A stretch of DNA of 64,000 nucleotides from assembly GCF_900106595.1 (NCBI RefSeq), contig NZ_FNNC01000004.1, forward strand, positions 209,468 to 273,467, written 5' to 3'. This document shows positions 26,036 to 38,260 of this stretch, piece by piece; position 1 is the first letter of the stretch; each line of letters starts with the position of its first letter. The stretch comes from Marinococcus luteus. Its GTDB lineage: Bacteria; Bacillota; Bacilli; Bacillales; Marinococcaceae. The notes beneath the pieces are model-generated. The model saw only the letters and a list, made by a program, of their open reading frames with translations, made no database searches and was not told the DNA's origin. The translations under genes and the position numbers were made by a program.

Positions 26036-27790
26036 TTACAGTACACTTGCGTGTCCGCGGTAAATGTCACCTCTTGAAGCGTCGACTGTAATTTCCTCGC
26101 CGTCTTCAAACAAGCTTCTGGCTTCTTCCACACCTACTACTACAGGGATGCCCAGATTCAGACCTACAACAGCAGCATGGGAGGTTAAGCCGCCTTCTTC
26201 TGTCACCACAGCCAGCGCTTTTTCCACAGCCGGCATCATATCTTTATCCGTGGCCTGGGTGACAAGCACGGCGCCCTCTGTCATTTTGGCATTTGCTTCT
26301 TCTGCACTGCCTGCAACTACTACTCGTCCTGATGCAGTATAGCGGCCGATGCCCTGTCCTTTTGCCACTGTTTCACCGATAACGTGGACCTTCATCAGGT
26401 TAGTCGTTCCTGTTTCACCTACAGGTACTCCGGCAGAGATAACCACAAGATCACCGCGGCTGACGAGCTCTTCTGACAGAGCTTTGCTTACGGTGACATC
26501 AAGCATTTCATCGGTGGTGCTTGATTTTGTGCCAAGCAGCCCCTGTACGCCCCAGATGAGTGCAAGCCGGCGGTAGACACGTTCATTACTTGTAACCGCA
26601 ATGATCGGTGACTCCGGGCGATATTTTGAAACAATGCGTGCAGTATACCCACTTTCGGTGGCAGTCAGAATCGCCGAAGCATTTAATGAATGGGCTGTAT
26701 AGGCAACCGACTGCCCGATCGAATTGGTGATTGAAGGCTTGCTTTCTTTTGTTTTTTCATCAAGCGTATTGCGGTACTGCAGGGAGGACTCTGCTCTCAG
26801 TGCGATATTGCTCATTGTTTCCACGGATTCCACTGGATAGTCCCCGGCTGCTGTTTCCCCGGAAAGCATGATAGCATCTGTACCATCGAAAATGGCGTTA
26901 GCCACATCACTTGCTTCAGCGCGGGTCGGACGCGGGTTGTGCTGCATGGAATCCAGCATCTGCGTAGCTGTAATGACCGGCTTGGCAAGGAAGTTGCAGC
27001 GTTTAATGAGGCGCTTTTGTACGAGCGGTACTTCTTCTGGCGGAATTTCAACGCCCATGTCTCCGCGCGCCACCATCAGTCCGTCAGACACTTCAAGAAT
27101 TTCCTCGACGTTGTCGATGCCTTCCTGGTTTTCAATTTTCGGCACGATGAACGTGTCTTCTGCTCCGTGTTTTTCCAGGAGCTCGCGGATTTCCAAAACG
27201 TCGGAAGCTCGGCGCACAAATGAAGCAGCAATAAAATCGACGTTATTTCTAATTCCGAATTCGATGTCATCCGCATCTTTTTCTGTTATACCTGGCAGAT
27301 TGACCTTCACATTTGGAAGGTTAACGCCTTTTTTGTTTTTCAGTTCGCCGTTATTCAGCACTTTCGTATGAACTTCCTTGTCCTCGATACCGGTTACTTC
27401 AAGCTCAATCAGTCCATCGTCGAGAAGGATTTTTTTGCCGACTGCCATATCGTCAGTCAGGCCATCGTGGGTGACAGAGATTTTTTCTTTTGTCCCTACG
27501 ACTTCTTCTGTGCTGATGATCAGCGGTTGTCCTTTTTCAAGATGGACAGCGCCGCCTTCCATCGTATGGGTCCGTACTTCCGGACCCTTGGTGTCCAGCA
27601 GAATAGCTACATTTTTCTTCAGACGGGCAGAAACTTCGCGTATGCTGTCAATTCGGGCCTGATGCTCATCAAAGTCCCCGTGGGAAAAGTTGAGTCTCGC
27701 TACGTTCATGCCATTTTCAATTAATTTTTCCAGTGTTTCCGGCGCTTCACTTGCCGGTCCTATCGTACATACAATTTTTGTTTTTCGCAT
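26036..27790 (-). CDS. pyk: Pyruvate kinase with C-terminal PEP-utilising domain
   Basis: The 584-residue enzyme has the kinase core ([63 protein letters not shown]) plus the extra Bacillus-type C-terminal domain with [15 protein letters not shown], in which the usual phosphotransfer Cys/His loop appears as TSHAA. It converts PEP and ADP to pyruvate and ATP. Transcribed with pfkA (84 bases apart), as in B. subtilis. Confidence 0.97.
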   Translation of the reverse strand: MRKTKIVCTIGPASEAPETLEKLIENGMNVARLNFSHGDFDEHQARIDSIREVSARLKKNVAILLDTKGPEVRTHTMEGGAVHLEKGQPLIISTEEVVGTKEKISVTHDGLTDDMAVGKKILLDDGLIELEVTGIEDKEVHTKVLNNGELKNKKGVNLPNVKVNLPGITEKDADDIEFGIRNNVDFIAASFVRRASDVLEIRELLEKHGAEDTFIVPKIENQEGIDNVEEILEVSDGLMVARGDMGVEIPPEEVPLVQKRLIKRCNFLAKPVITATQMLDSMQHNPRPTRAEASDVANAIFDGTDAIMLSGETAAGDYPVESVETMSNIALRAESSLQYRNTLDEKTKESKPSITNSIGQSVAYTAHSLNASAILTATESGYTARIVSKYRPESPIIAVTSNERVYRRLALIWGVQGLLGTKSSTTDEMLDVTVSKALSEELVSRGDLVVISAGVPVGETGTTNLMKVHVIGETVAKGQGIGRYTASGRVVVAGSAEEANAKMTEGAVLVTQATDKDMMPAVEKALAVVTEEGGLTSHAAVVGLNLGIPVVVGVEEARSLFEDGEEITVDASRGDIYRGHASVL

Positions 27791-27874
27791 GATTTTCCTC
27801 CTGTTCTCTCTCTAAAATCCTAGTTTATTGTACCATAGAAACTTTTTATCCGTGACACTGCCTCGGCCCCGGAA

Positions 27875-28912
<1,038 letters not shown>

Positions 28913-29025
28913 TTAAAAGCTGTTTTAATTAAACAAACACACTAAGAGGGACCTCTGTGACAGCGCCTGGCACATCTTCTTCAATATTAACTGAACAGCA
29001 GGAAACCATTCAATTTCATAAAAAA

Positions 29026-29041
29026 AGCGCCACCCGGCGCT
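29026..29041 (-). terminator. Terminator after accA
   Basis: Stem AGCGCC/GGCGCT with tetraloop and a minus-strand T-run (TTTTTTATG), directly after the accA stop. Confidence 0.85.
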
Positions 29042-29044
29042 TTC

Positions 29045-30007
29045 CTAAAAATCACTTTCTTCAAACGTACCCATCTGCTTAAATTTTTCGTATCTTGATT
29101 CTATTAATTCATTCGGCGTTAATACAAGCAGGTCCTTCAAGGACTGCTGAAGCGTTTTCCGCAGAATAGCCATCTGTTCTTTCGGATCGTGGTGGGCTCC
29201 TCCCCGGGGTTCCCTCACAATCTCATCAATTACTCCGAATTCTTTTAGATCTCCGGCTGTGATACGCATAGCTTCGGCAGCTTCCCTTGCATATGAAGCA
29301 TCCTTCCAGAGGATAGAGGAAGCCCCTTCCGGCGAAATCGTCGAATACCATGAATTTTCGAACATATGTACATGATTCGCTACTCCGAGAGCAAGGCCGC
29401 CTCCGCTGCCGCCTTCTCCGATAACAACACTAATCACCGGCACTTTCAGACCGGCCATTTCCATCAGGTTGCGGGCAATAGCTTCACTCTGGCCCCGCTC
29501 TTCCGCTGCTTTTCCGGGATAGGCACCCTTCGTATCGACAAAGCAGATGACCGGACGGTTGAACTTTTCCGCCTGCTTCATAAGACGAAGCGCCTTACGG
29601 TACCCTTCCGGATGAGGCATACCGAAATTCCGGCGCACGTTTTCCTTCGTATCCCGTCCACGCTGATGTCCGATAACAGTCACCGGGCTTCCCTCAAAGA
29701 AGGCAATCCCTCCGACAATCGCTTCGTCATCGCCGAACAGCCGGTCGCCGTGCAGTTCAATGAATTGTTCAAATAAACTGTCGATATAATCCAGCGTAGT
29801 GGGACGCTCCGGATGCCTCGCGATCTGAACACGCTGCCACGGCTTTAAATTGTTATATACTTCTGCTTCGAGCTGCTCCAACCGCTGTTCCAGTTTTTCT
29901 ATTTCTCCGCTTAAATCAATGTCCTTCTCATCTGTGAAGCTTTTTAATTCATCGATTTTGTTCCGGAGCTCCATGATTGGTTTTTCAAAAGGAAGATGAT
30001 TTTCCAT
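29045..30007 (-). CDS. accA: Acetyl-CoA carboxylase carboxyltransferase subunit alpha
   Basis: The 320-residue product has the AccA blocks [26 protein letters not shown] (start only needed: [12 protein letters not shown]), [35 protein letters not shown] and [12 protein letters not shown]. With AccD it moves carboxyl from biotin to acetyl-CoA, forming malonyl-CoA. The ATG at 30007 sits nine bases after GGGAG; a GTG two codons earlier is too close. It follows accD by 15 bases. Confidence 0.95.
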   Translation of the reverse strand: MENHLPFEKPIMELRNKIDELKSFTDEKDIDLSGEIEKLEQRLEQLEAEVYNNLKPWQRVQIARHPERPTTLDYIDSLFEQFIELHGDRLFGDDEAIVGGIAFFEGSPVTVIGHQRGRDTKENVRRNFGMPHPEGYRKALRLMKQAEKFNRPVICFVDTKGAYPGKAAEERGQSEAIARNLMEMAGLKVPVISVVIGEGGSGGGLALGVANHVHMFENSWYSTISPEGASSILWKDASYAREAAEAMRITAGDLKEFGVIDEIVREPRGGAHHDPKEQMAILRKTLQQSLKDLLVLTPNELIESRYEKFKQMGTFEESDF

Positions 30008-30022
30008 TGGCACTTACTCCCT

Positions 30023-30871
30023 TCACGTATGCATCTGCACGATCGCGGACAAAACATTTTTCATGTCCTGTCTATGCAGTACCTTGTCAAGCTGCCCGTG
30101 TTTAAGCAAAAATTCCGATGTCTGAAAGTCTTCGGGAAGCTCCTGGCGTATCGTCTGTTCAATTATTCTTCTTCCGGCAAAGCCGATCAATGCTTCCGGT
30201 TCGGCAAAATTGTAATCCCCAAGAGAGGCAAAGCTTGCAGAAACGCCTCCAGTAGTGGGATGAGTCATAACTGATACAAATAAGAGCCCTGCTTCATCCA
30301 TTTTTTTCAGCGCTGCGCTTGTTTTGGCCATTTGCATGAGGCTGAGAATCCCTTCCTGCATCCGGGCCCCGCCCGAAGCAGAAAACAGAATAAAGGGGGC
30401 ATGGAGATCAAGTGCACGTTCGATTGCGCGGGTGATTTTTTCACCGACCACCGAGCCCATACTTCCCATCCGGAACGCCGGATCCATGACACCAAGAACC
30501 ACCGGGGTGCCTCCAATCGTCCCTTCACCTGTGACTACAGCTTCCTTATGGCCAGTCTTTTTCTGGTCCTTTTCGAGCTTTTCTTTGTATTCCGGAAATT
30601 CCAGAGGATCTGCCGATACCATATGAGGGTGTAACTCACGAAAGGAATCCGTATCGAGGATCAAATCGATCCGTTCGGAAGGAGTCATCGGCATATGATG
30701 ACCACAGTGCATACAGACATTGGCATGTTTCATTAATTCTTTCGTATACACAATGGTTTTACATTTGGGGCACTTTGTCATAACGCCTTCATTCATTGTT
30801 TTCGGCTGTTCCCGTTCAGCCGGCATTGAAGCATATTTCCGCCTTTTGCTGAATAAATCTTTGATCATCAT
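30023..30871 (-). CDS. accD: Acetyl-CoA carboxylase carboxyltransferase subunit beta
   Basis: The 282-residue product has the N-terminal zinc ribbon ([10 protein letters not shown]…CMHCGHH) and the crotonase-like core ([72 protein letters not shown]). ATG at 30871 follows AGAAGGTG; the frame upstream to 30958 is not conserved. Pairs with accA in one operon. Confidence 0.95.
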   Translation of the reverse strand: MMIKDLFSKRRKYASMPAEREQPKTMNEGVMTKCPKCKTIVYTKELMKHANVCMHCGHHMPMTPSERIDLILDTDSFRELHPHMVSADPLEFPEYKEKLEKDQKKTGHKEAVVTGEGTIGGTPVVLGVMDPAFRMGSMGSVVGEKITRAIERALDLHAPFILFSASGGARMQEGILSLMQMAKTSAALKKMDEAGLLFVSVMTHPTTGGVSASFASLGDYNFAEPEALIGFAGRRIIEQTIRQELPEDFQTSEFLLKHGQLDKVLHRQDMKNVLSAIVQMHT

Positions 30872-31010
30872 AAAGACACCTTCTTCATATTTAATGCTTG
30901 GCTGCTCCGCAAATAATAAAAACGCAAGCAGACTGCAGCGTCCCGGAATGTAATTCACCGTTCAGCGGGTGTACATAACGCAGCGCTGTTGTTTTATTTG
31001 CAGACGTACA

Positions 31011-31049
31011 TCAGGAGCGACCGTTTTGTCAGCGATCGCTCCTGCTATT
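31011..31049. other. Hairpin between malic enzyme gene and accD
   Basis: CAGGAGCGA and TCGCTCCTG form a perfect 9-bp stem about 90 bases after the malic enzyme stop. There is no T-run on either side, so a terminator is only possible; the surrounding 262 bp contains no gene and should hold the accD promoter. No FapR-type operator was recognised. Confidence 0.45.
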
Positions 31050-31133
31050 AGTCTCCCACATAGTTTATCACATACACGCTCTAATATATAGGAAAAGCCA
31101 GACATCTTCAATGGTTAGGAATATAGGTCTTTA

Positions 31134-32369
31134 CTATTCTTCGATATCAGAAAGCGCTCTTGTTTTTTCTTTGATTTTTTCCGGATCAGCATTTTTTCGC
31201 GCCACTCCTGTTTCCATCGCTGTTTTCGCTACTGCTGCAGCTACTTCCGGAGCGACTCTCGGATCAAACGGATTTGGAATAACATAATCTTCGTTCAGCT
31301 CATCATCTGTAATCAGCTCTGCAATAGCATATACAGCTGCTTTTTTCATGTCCTCGTTAATGTGAGTGGCGTTTACATCGAGGGCTCCACGGAAAATACC
31401 CGGAAACGCGAGCACGTTGTTTACCTGGTTTGGAAAATCGGAGCGGCCTGTGCCAATTACTTTCGCCCCGGCTTCCTTGGCATCGTCCGGAGTAATTTCA
31501 GGATCCGGATTGGCCATTGCAAAGATGATAGGATCATCATTCATGGACTTTACCATTTCCTTCGATAGTACTCCCGCCACGGAAACACCAATAAATACAT
31601 CCGTGTTCTGGACAACTTCTTTTAACCCGCCGGAAACATTTTCATTGTTCGTTACTTTTGCGACTTCTGCTTTCATGTCGTTCATGCCTTCCGGACGTCC
31701 TTCGTAAATGGCTCCCTTGGAGTCGCATAAAATCACGTCTTTCACTCCAAAGCGGCGCAGAAGTTTAATAATAGCAATTCCTGCTGAACCTGCCCCGTTA
31801 ATAACTACGCGGATTTCAGACATATGCTTTTTATTGAGCTTCAGGGCATTGATTAACCCGGCTACGGTAACGATTGCTGTTCCGTGCTGATCATCATGAA
31901 AAACAGGAATATTCGTTTCTTTTTTCAGCCGTTCTTCAATGACGAAGCAGTTAGGTGCAGCAATATCTTCCAGATTCACGCCGCCAAACGTCGGCTGCAT
32001 TAATTTTACCGTTTCTACAATTTTATCCACGTCATTTGTTTCGAGGCAGATCGGAAAAGCATCTACACCCGCGAATGATTTAAACAGAACCGCTTTTCCT
32101 TCCATCACGGGAAGGGACGCTTCCGGACCGATATTACCCAGCCCAAGCACGGCAGAGCCGTCGGATACGACCGCTACCATATTTCCTTTCATTGTATACT
32201 CAAATACCTTTTGTTTATCATCAAAGATTTCTTTGCACGGCTCTGCTACACCCGGAGAATATGCCAGACTTAAATCTCTTCCATTTCTCACCGGTACTTT
32301 CGAGACAGTCTCCAGCTTTCCCTGATTCTGTTTATGAATATGTAGTGCTTCTTCGCGGGTTGTCGGCAT
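31134..32369 (-). CDS. ytsJ: NAD(P)-dependent malic enzyme (YtsJ type)
   Basis: The 411-residue short malic enzyme has VPVRNGRDLSLAYSPGVAEP, the metal-site region LEDIAAPNCF…FHDDQHGTAIVTVAGL, and the dinucleotide fold INGAGSAGIAIIKLLRRFG. It decarboxylates malate to pyruvate, in YtsJ mainly with NADP. No phosphotransacetylase domain is fused. ATG at 32369 follows AAGGAGAG. Lies between dnaE and accD as in B. subtilis. Confidence 0.94.
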   Translation of the reverse strand: MPTTREEALHIHKQNQGKLETVSKVPVRNGRDLSLAYSPGVAEPCKEIFDDKQKVFEYTMKGNMVAVVSDGSAVLGLGNIGPEASLPVMEGKAVLFKSFAGVDAFPICLETNDVDKIVETVKLMQPTFGGVNLEDIAAPNCFVIEERLKKETNIPVFHDDQHGTAIVTVAGLINALKLNKKHMSEIRVVINGAGSAGIAIIKLLRRFGVKDVILCDSKGAIYEGRPEGMNDMKAEVAKVTNNENVSGGLKEVVQNTDVFIGVSVAGVLSKEMVKSMNDDPIIFAMANPDPEITPDDAKEAGAKVIGTGRSDFPNQVNNVLAFPGIFRGALDVNATHINEDMKKAAVYAIAELITDDELNEDYVIPNPFDPRVAPEVAAAVAKTAMETGVARKNADPEKIKEKTRALSDIEE

Positions 32370-32483
32370 AGTGCCACTCTCCTTCAGCATTTTTTATATT
32401 TTAATTATAACCCTGTGCTTTTAGAAGCACATTAAGTGTTTCATTCATTTTAATTATAAACGTTACCTATTATAACAGAATAA

Positions 32484-35400
32484 TCAGTCAGCGGCACCTT
32501 TATTTGATTTTAAAATAATAGATTCTTTTGAAACAACCTTTTCAAGCTCGCGGATACATGCACTCCCGGCATTTGTTTTCAAGCTGTTTTCGAGCTGAAT
32601 GGTGCGCTTGTGCTGCCCGTCATAGACGATGACAGGCACAGCCCCGGGAGACTGCCGCAACACCTGCTTAATTCGGCGAAGCGCCCGTTCTCCGTCTTCT
32701 TTCGGCAGTTTAACAAACAGCGTATTCTCTGACTGTTTTTCAAGCTCCTGCAGGGAAAGACAGGCTTCTGCAATCATCTTGCTGCTGCGGGCCTGTTTAT
32801 CGGTGCGCCCCTGGATCAGAAGAATCGATTTTTCTGTAAGCAGTGATCTTACATTCCGGTAGACATTCGGAAATACGACCACTTCAAGCTCTCCCGAACC
32901 ATCATCCATCGTCAGAAAACACATGGACTGGCCATTTTTTGTCCGCACGGTTTTCACGGCCCGCACGAACCCTCCGGCCCAGCGCAGCTGATTATCCGCC
33001 GGCAGAGAGCTCCCGAGGTCCCATAACCGGAAGGCAGCAAAAAGTTCATTGTATGCATCCAGCGGATGGCCGCTCAGGTAATATCCCGAGGCTTCTTTTT
33101 CCATCTCAAGCTTTTCTTCGCGGGTAAGAGGTTCAGCTTCAATCCAGCGCATTCTCGGTGCCAGCTCTGTGCCAAATTCCTGGAATTCCTGTTCTCCCTC
33201 GATCATCCGCAGTGAACGGTCAAGCGAAGCGAGCAGCGTCGACCGTTCGACACCAAATTCATCAAACACCCCAGCCTGAATAAGATACACAAAACCCTGA
33301 CGGCCAATCGCTCTTGTATCCACCCGGTGAAGAAAATCAAGCCAGTATTCAAAGCGCCCACCGCTGTTTCTTTCTTTTAAAATCATCTGAATATTATTTT
33401 TGCCTGCCTGTTTAATGATATTCAAGCCAAAACGGAGATTTCCTTCCTCAATACGAAACCCATAGCCGCTTTGATTGATGGAAGGCGGAAGCAGCCTAAT
33501 ACCAAGTTCTTTTGCTTCCCGCTGATATTCCAGAAATTTTTCTTCACTTCGCACATGACTTGTCATTAAGGAGGAGAAAAACACGGCCGGATAGTGGGCT
33601 TTAATATACGCCAGCTGATAGGAAATCACGCTGTAGGCCACTGCGTGGCTTTTATTAAAGCCATAATTGGCAAACTGCTCAATCCAGCTGAATATTTTTT
33701 CTGCTTCCGTTTTCGATACACCTGAAGCTGCCGCTTTTTCAAGAAACCGTTTTTCTTCTTTTTTCATTTCACCAGCGTCTTTTTTGCTGATAGCCCTCCG
33801 AAAGGAATCTGCTTCTCCCATCGAATACCCTGCCACTTTCACCGCAATCTGCATAATCTGCTCCTGGTATACGATAATGCCGTATGTAGACCCTGCAATA
33901 TCTTCAATATGTTCAGGGAGATCAGGCATTTCTTTTATTCCGTGCTTTCGCTCTGCATACAACGGGATCTGAGCCATCGGGCCCGGACGGTAAAGAGCGC
34001 TCACCGCGGCAATATCTTCAAAACGGTCAGGTCTGATCTGCTGCAGGGCCGATTTCATTCCTGCCGATTCAAGCTGAAATATTCCGTTAGTTTTCCCCTC
34101 GCTCAGCTGCTGATACGTTTTTTCATCATCCATGGGAATGCGCCTTAACTGAAAATCCTTCTCTACTTTTTGAACCGCCTCGGTCATATATTCGAGAAGC
34201 GTTAAATTCCGGAGCCCCAGCAGGTCGATTTTCACAAGTCCGAGAGCTTCAAGGTCCTCCATCGGATACTGAGTTAATAGCAGCGAGCCGTTCCTTTCCA
34301 TTAAAGGAGTATAGGATTCCAGCTGTTCGCTGCTTAACACGATACCGGCGGCGTGAATAGATGTCTGGCGCGGCAGCCCTTCCAGAAAGGAAGCCGCCCG
34401 GAGAAGGGATTCAACTTTCGGTTCGTTCTGCTGCCACTGCTGCAGCTGTTTGTCGCCGGCAGTTTTTCCGGCAATGGAATCGGCGCTTGAAAACATACCG
34501 GCCGTCCGGTTAATGAGCCCCTGCGGAATTTCGAGCACCCTTCCCGCATCCCTTATTGCCGCCCGTGCCCCGAACGTATTGAATGTAACAATCTGAGCCA
34601 CATGATTCTCACCGTATTTATTCCGTAAATAATGCAGCACCTCTTCCCGCCGGTGATCCGGAAAGTCAATATCTATGTCCGGAAGCGCCGCACGTTCGGG
34701 ATTCAGAAAACGTTCAAAAAGAAGGTCGTACTGCAGGGGGTCCACATCCGTAATACCGATAAGGTAGGAAACAAGCGAACCTGCTGCCGAGCCTCTTCCC
34801 GGCCCTACGTACATTCCCTGCTTTTTAGCAAAGGCCACAAAATCCTGCACAATTAAAAAATAATCAGCGAAGCCGGCATCGATAATAACGTTTAGTTCAT
34901 GCTTCAACCGTTCTCTCATTTGTTCTGAAACAGCATTATAGCGCTTTTGCATTCCTTTTTCCGCAAGCTTTTTTAAATACAGGCCGGCAGACTGCTCACG
35001 CGGAGCTGGAAATACGGGCAGGTGGGTTTCCCCTAGTGAAATGTCTACGTAGCATTTATCAGCTGCCCGCTTCCAGTTGGCGATATGTTCGGCTTCATAC
35101 ATAACAGACGCTTCCTGCTGCCACATTTCGAGCGAGAAAGGCCTCTGTTCTATTACGGTATCTTTCCAGACACTGCCTTTCTTTACTGCATGCAACAGCT
35201 TATAGGCCCGCTCTTCTTCGGTTGTTTGCATATTGATTAATGGGGACGCCGCCATCGGGAGTCCGAATTGCTCTGCAGCTTCTTTCCAAACCCTTTCTTC
35301 TCCAGCTCTGGGGGCTTCAATCCAGAGAGTATCAGGCCTGAACCGTCTGCTCCACTTTTCGAAAAACGCATGCAACGCGTCTGTGCTATGTTTAAACGTA

Positions 35401-35780
35401 CCGGGCTCACTGTTTTCAAGCGGGAGGATAAAAAGACAACCGGCAGAGTCTGCCAGCTGTTCCCACGTTACCTGTCTGTTCTGTTGTTTGTCCCCGGCCC
35501 ACCGCATGAGCTGTTCGTATCCCAGGTTGTTCTGCGGCAGCGCAACCACCGGAAATTCTTCGTCCTCTTTAGTGTCTCCCTGGACCCACAGTTCAAGCCC
35601 CGGAAGGCCTTTCACCTGATACTGCCGGCAGAGACGGTAAAAAGCTACTGCTCCGTGCATTGTGTCCCGGTCAGTAACCGCTGCTGCCGGCCAGTTGTAT
35701 TCTTTTGCTTTGCGGACAAGATTCTCGAGCCGGATAGTGCTCTGCAGGATGCTGTATTCCGAGTATGCGTGCAGTGACAT
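32484..35780 (-). CDS. dnaE: DNA polymerase III alpha subunit, DnaE type
   Basis: The 1098-residue enzyme has an N-terminal PHP domain, the C-family polymerase core with catalytic acids in LPDIDIDFPDHRREEVL and GPGRGSAAGSLVSYLIGITD, the QEQIMQIAVKVAGYSMGEAD finger region, a helix-hairpin-helix part and an OB domain near the C-terminus (GGFVRAVKTVRTKNGQSM). It is DnaE, not PolC: no exonuclease domain is inserted. In Bacillus DnaE extends lagging-strand primers. The PHP start MSLHAYSEYSIL lacks the two His of the usual HLxxHSxYS. ATG at 35780 follows GGGAGGGGGAGG. Confidence 0.94.
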   Translation of the reverse strand: MSLHAYSEYSILQSTIRLENLVRKAKEYNWPAAAVTDRDTMHGAVAFYRLCRQYQVKGLPGLELWVQGDTKEDEEFPVVALPQNNLGYEQLMRWAGDKQQNRQVTWEQLADSAGCLFILPLENSEPGTFKHSTDALHAFFEKWSRRFRPDTLWIEAPRAGEERVWKEAAEQFGLPMAASPLINMQTTEEERAYKLLHAVKKGSVWKDTVIEQRPFSLEMWQQEASVMYEAEHIANWKRAADKCYVDISLGETHLPVFPAPREQSAGLYLKKLAEKGMQKRYNAVSEQMRERLKHELNVIIDAGFADYFLIVQDFVAFAKKQGMYVGPGRGSAAGSLVSYLIGITDVDPLQYDLLFERFLNPERAALPDIDIDFPDHRREEVLHYLRNKYGENHVAQIVTFNTFGARAAIRDAGRVLEIPQGLINRTAGMFSSADSIAGKTAGDKQLQQWQQNEPKVESLLRAASFLEGLPRQTSIHAAGIVLSSEQLESYTPLMERNGSLLLTQYPMEDLEALGLVKIDLLGLRNLTLLEYMTEAVQKVEKDFQLRRIPMDDEKTYQQLSEGKTNGIFQLESAGMKSALQQIRPDRFEDIAAVSALYRPGPMAQIPLYAERKHGIKEMPDLPEHIEDIAGSTYGIIVYQEQIMQIAVKVAGYSMGEADSFRRAISKKDAGEMKKEEKRFLEKAAASGVSKTEAEKIFSWIEQFANYGFNKSHAVAYSVISYQLAYIKAHYPAVFFSSLMTSHVRSEEKFLEYQREAKELGIRLLPPSINQSGYGFRIEEGNLRFGLNIIKQAGKNNIQMILKERNSGGRFEYWLDFLHRVDTRAIGRQGFVYLIQAGVFDEFGVERSTLLASLDRSLRMIEGEQEFQEFGTELAPRMRWIEAEPLTREEKLEMEKEASGYYLSGHPLDAYNELFAAFRLWDLGSSLPADNQLRWAGGFVRAVKTVRTKNGQSMCFLTMDDGSGELEVVVFPNVYRNVRSLLTEKSILLIQGRTDKQARSSKMIAEACLSLQELEKQSENTLFVKLPKEDGERALRRIKQVLRQSPGAVPVIVYDGQHKRTIQLENSLKTNAGSACIRELEKVVSKESIILKSNKGAAD

Positions 35781-35822
35781 GCGCCTCCCCCTCCCTTCGG
35801 CCCGGTCTGCTATGAATTTTGT

Positions 35823-36782
35823 TTACCTCTGCTTCCAATTTCGGCAGATGTTCTCAAGTTCCTGTATAATATCTTCCGTTTCCTTTCTGTTCTCTGCTTT
35901 CGCTCCTGCAGCCATTGTATGTCCGCCGCCGCGGTATTTAACAGCCAGCTGATTGATCACCGGCCCGCGTGAGCGAAAGCGCACACGATATGACCCCTGC
36001 TCTTCTTCTACAAAAAATACCCAGGCAATGACTCCTTCTGTATCAGCAAACGAATTAATCACCGCTGAAGATTCATTAATGGTTACATTGTATTTACCAA
36101 GCAGCTCCCGTGTTAAGTACATGTAGGCTGCTCCGTTTTCGGTCAGCGTGAAGTTTTGAAGCACTTCACCGCGCAGACGTACCAGACTCTCGGGGTTTTT
36201 ATACATTTCGGCATAGATGGCTCCCGGATCAAAATCAAATGCAAGCAGCTCAGCTGCCATACGCATCGTATTCGGCGTTGTGTTATTGAACTGGAAACGT
36301 CCGGTATCCCCGATAAGACCAGCGTAGCAGAGGCGGGCGGTATCATTCGGGATCGTCCAGCCGTAAGACTGCTGGGCATACAGCACCAGCTCGGTAACCA
36401 TTTCGCAAGTGGAGCTTTTTTTCGTATCCACCCACATCGGCTCGCCGTATGGATCTTCGTTCGGGTGATGGTCGATTTTTATAATTGCTGCTCCCTGGTC
36501 CCAGCCCACACCGTCGATTCTTGCCATATTAGCGGTGTCACAAACGATGACCAGTGTTTCGGCATCCACTTCAAACGGCTGTTCATCCATGGTCGTTAAA
36601 AACGAAAGAGAGGGTTCATTCTCACCCGTAGTGCCTACCTGTTTGTCCGGAAACTGTTTTCTAATCCATGCCGCCAGTCCCGACTGGGAACCGAGAGCGT
36701 CCGGGTCCGGGCGCTCGTGACGGTAAATCATAATTTTACCGTATTGTTCTATCGTTTGTATGATTGCCTGAAACATCTGCAT
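35823..36782 (-). CDS. nrnA: Oligoribonuclease/pAp phosphatase NrnA
   Basis: The 319-residue DHH phosphoesterase has motif I YRHERPDPDALGSQ, VIVCDTANMARID, the DHH motif IKIDHHPNEDPYG, and the DHHA1 substrate motif GGGHTMAAGA. NrnA degrades short RNAs and dephosphorylates pAp. ATG at 36782 follows GGAGG, 17 bases after ytoI. In B. subtilis the sporulation genes ytrH and ytrI lie between dnaE and nrnA and ytpI between nrnA and ytoI; here all three are missing. Confidence 0.93.
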   Translation of the reverse strand: MQMFQAIIQTIEQYGKIMIYRHERPDPDALGSQSGLAAWIRKQFPDKQVGTTGENEPSLSFLTTMDEQPFEVDAETLVIVCDTANMARIDGVGWDQGAAIIKIDHHPNEDPYGEPMWVDTKKSSTCEMVTELVLYAQQSYGWTIPNDTARLCYAGLIGDTGRFQFNNTTPNTMRMAAELLAFDFDPGAIYAEMYKNPESLVRLRGEVLQNFTLTENGAAYMYLTRELLGKYNVTINESSAVINSFADTEGVIAWVFFVEEEQGSYRVRFRSRGPVINQLAVKYRGGGHTMAAGAKAENRKETEDIIQELENICRNWKQR

Positions 36783-36799
36783 TATCTTTCCTCCATCTA

Positions 36800-38110
36800 T
36801 CAGCGGTCGAGCAGCTGCACCATCATCATCGCCTTACCGACGATTGCACCTTCGTAGTACAGTTCCACATCCACTTTTCCGTGTTTTCTTCCCACTTCAA
36901 GGATTTTTCCATTCAAATCAATTTTACTTTCAATTTGTACCGGGCGGATAAAGTAAAGCGTTACGTTTTCTACAACCATGTCACCTTTTTTATATTCTCT
37001 AAGCAGACGCCGGCCAGTTTCTGTAACAAGAGACATGATAACCCCGTTTGCTACCGTCCCAAGCGCATTAGTCATCTGCGGGGTAATATCGCACTCAAAC
37101 ATAAAGCCTGACCCGGGGGAAGCTTCCCGGAAACGGCTTGTCACCGTATCTTCGATGGTTTCCCCGACGTGGGGCTGACGCTGAACCATCTGCAGCGCTT
37201 TTAATACGTCCTGCCGGCTGATGACTCCGAGCAGCTTTTTCGCATCGTCCATCACCGGGAGCAGTTCGATCCCTTCCCACACCATCGTGTGGGCTACCGA
37301 AGCTACAGACGTTCGTTCACTTACAGTAATCGGCGATTTCGTCATCACTTTTTCGATGGACGTCTGTGCAGAAGCACCCAGGACGTCCTTCGCTGCCACC
37401 ATACCCTGGACTTTCATGTCTTCGCTGATTACCGGGTATCTGCTGTGTCCGGTTTTCTGGTTCATTTCATGCCATTTTTCCACAGTGTTATCCACTGTCA
37501 TAAAATAGGTGTCCTGCAGCGGAATTAAAATATCGTTTACTACTACAATTTCCTTTTTAATCAGCTGGTCATAGATCGCCCGGTTGATCATTGTGGCTAC
37601 CGTAAACGTGTCGTACGTTGTTGTAATTACCGGGAGCCCAAGTTCATCCGCCAAAGAAATGACATGTTCATTCGTGTCAAATCCGCCGGTGATTAAAACA
37701 GCTGCTCCCGCTTCAAGCGCAAGCTTATGCACCTGATAGCGGTTGCCGACAATAAGGAGATTGCCGGGCTCCACATAGCGCATCATCGCTTCGAGCTTCA
37801 TGGCTCCGATAACGAAACGGTTCAGGGTTTTGTGCAGACCGTTCCTGCCCCCGAGCACCTGACCGTCGATAATATTGACTACTTCAGCATACGTTAAGCG
37901 CTCAAAATTTTCTTTTTGCTTTTTTTCTATACGTATCGTGCCGACTCGTTCGATCGTACTGACAATTCCCTGGTTTTCCGCTTCCTTGATCGCCCGGTAC
38001 GCTGTCCCTTCACTTACCTCTAAATTCTTTGCAATTCCACGGACCGAGATTTTTTCCCCTACATCCAGAGCCAGTATGTAGTTTAATATCTGTTCATGTT
38101 TAGTCGCCAT
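36800..38110 (-). CDS. ytoI: CBS-domain transcriptional regulator-like protein YtoI
   Basis: The 436-residue protein combines four domains: an N-terminal helix-turn-helix (VRGIAKNLEVSEGTAYRAIKEA), a DRTGG domain (GAAVLITGGFDTNEHVISLA), two CBS repeats (about 195–310, with SRYPVISEDMKVQGMV and LLPVMDDAKKLLGVISRQDV) and a C-terminal hotdog domain (TNALGTVANGVIMSLVTETG). CBS pairs usually bind adenosine ligands, suggesting a nucleotide-responsive regulator; target genes are unknown. ATG at 38110 chosen over a GTG two codons upstream by spacing from AAGGAAGG. Confidence 0.88.
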   Translation of the reverse strand: MATKHEQILNYILALDVGEKISVRGIAKNLEVSEGTAYRAIKEAENQGIVSTIERVGTIRIEKKQKENFERLTYAEVVNIIDGQVLGGRNGLHKTLNRFVIGAMKLEAMMRYVEPGNLLIVGNRYQVHKLALEAGAAVLITGGFDTNEHVISLADELGLPVITTTYDTFTVATMINRAIYDQLIKKEIVVVNDILIPLQDTYFMTVDNTVEKWHEMNQKTGHSRYPVISEDMKVQGMVAAKDVLGASAQTSIEKVMTKSPITVSERTSVASVAHTMVWEGIELLPVMDDAKKLLGVISRQDVLKALQMVQRQPHVGETIEDTVTSRFREASPGSGFMFECDITPQMTNALGTVANGVIMSLVTETGRRLLREYKKGDMVVENVTLYFIRPVQIESKIDLNGKILEVGRKHGKVDVELYYEGAIVGKAMMMVQLLDR

Positions 38111-38260
38111 AGGCACAGTACCTTCCTTTTTATTTACGCATTTACCGGGAACGTTCTGTCTGCGTAAATTTCTAACTGTATTACTTCTGTTATATTATCT
38201 GTACTATTACATTATACGGCTCAAAAACCCTCCCTTCAACTGCCTGCCGGTAATTGCATT

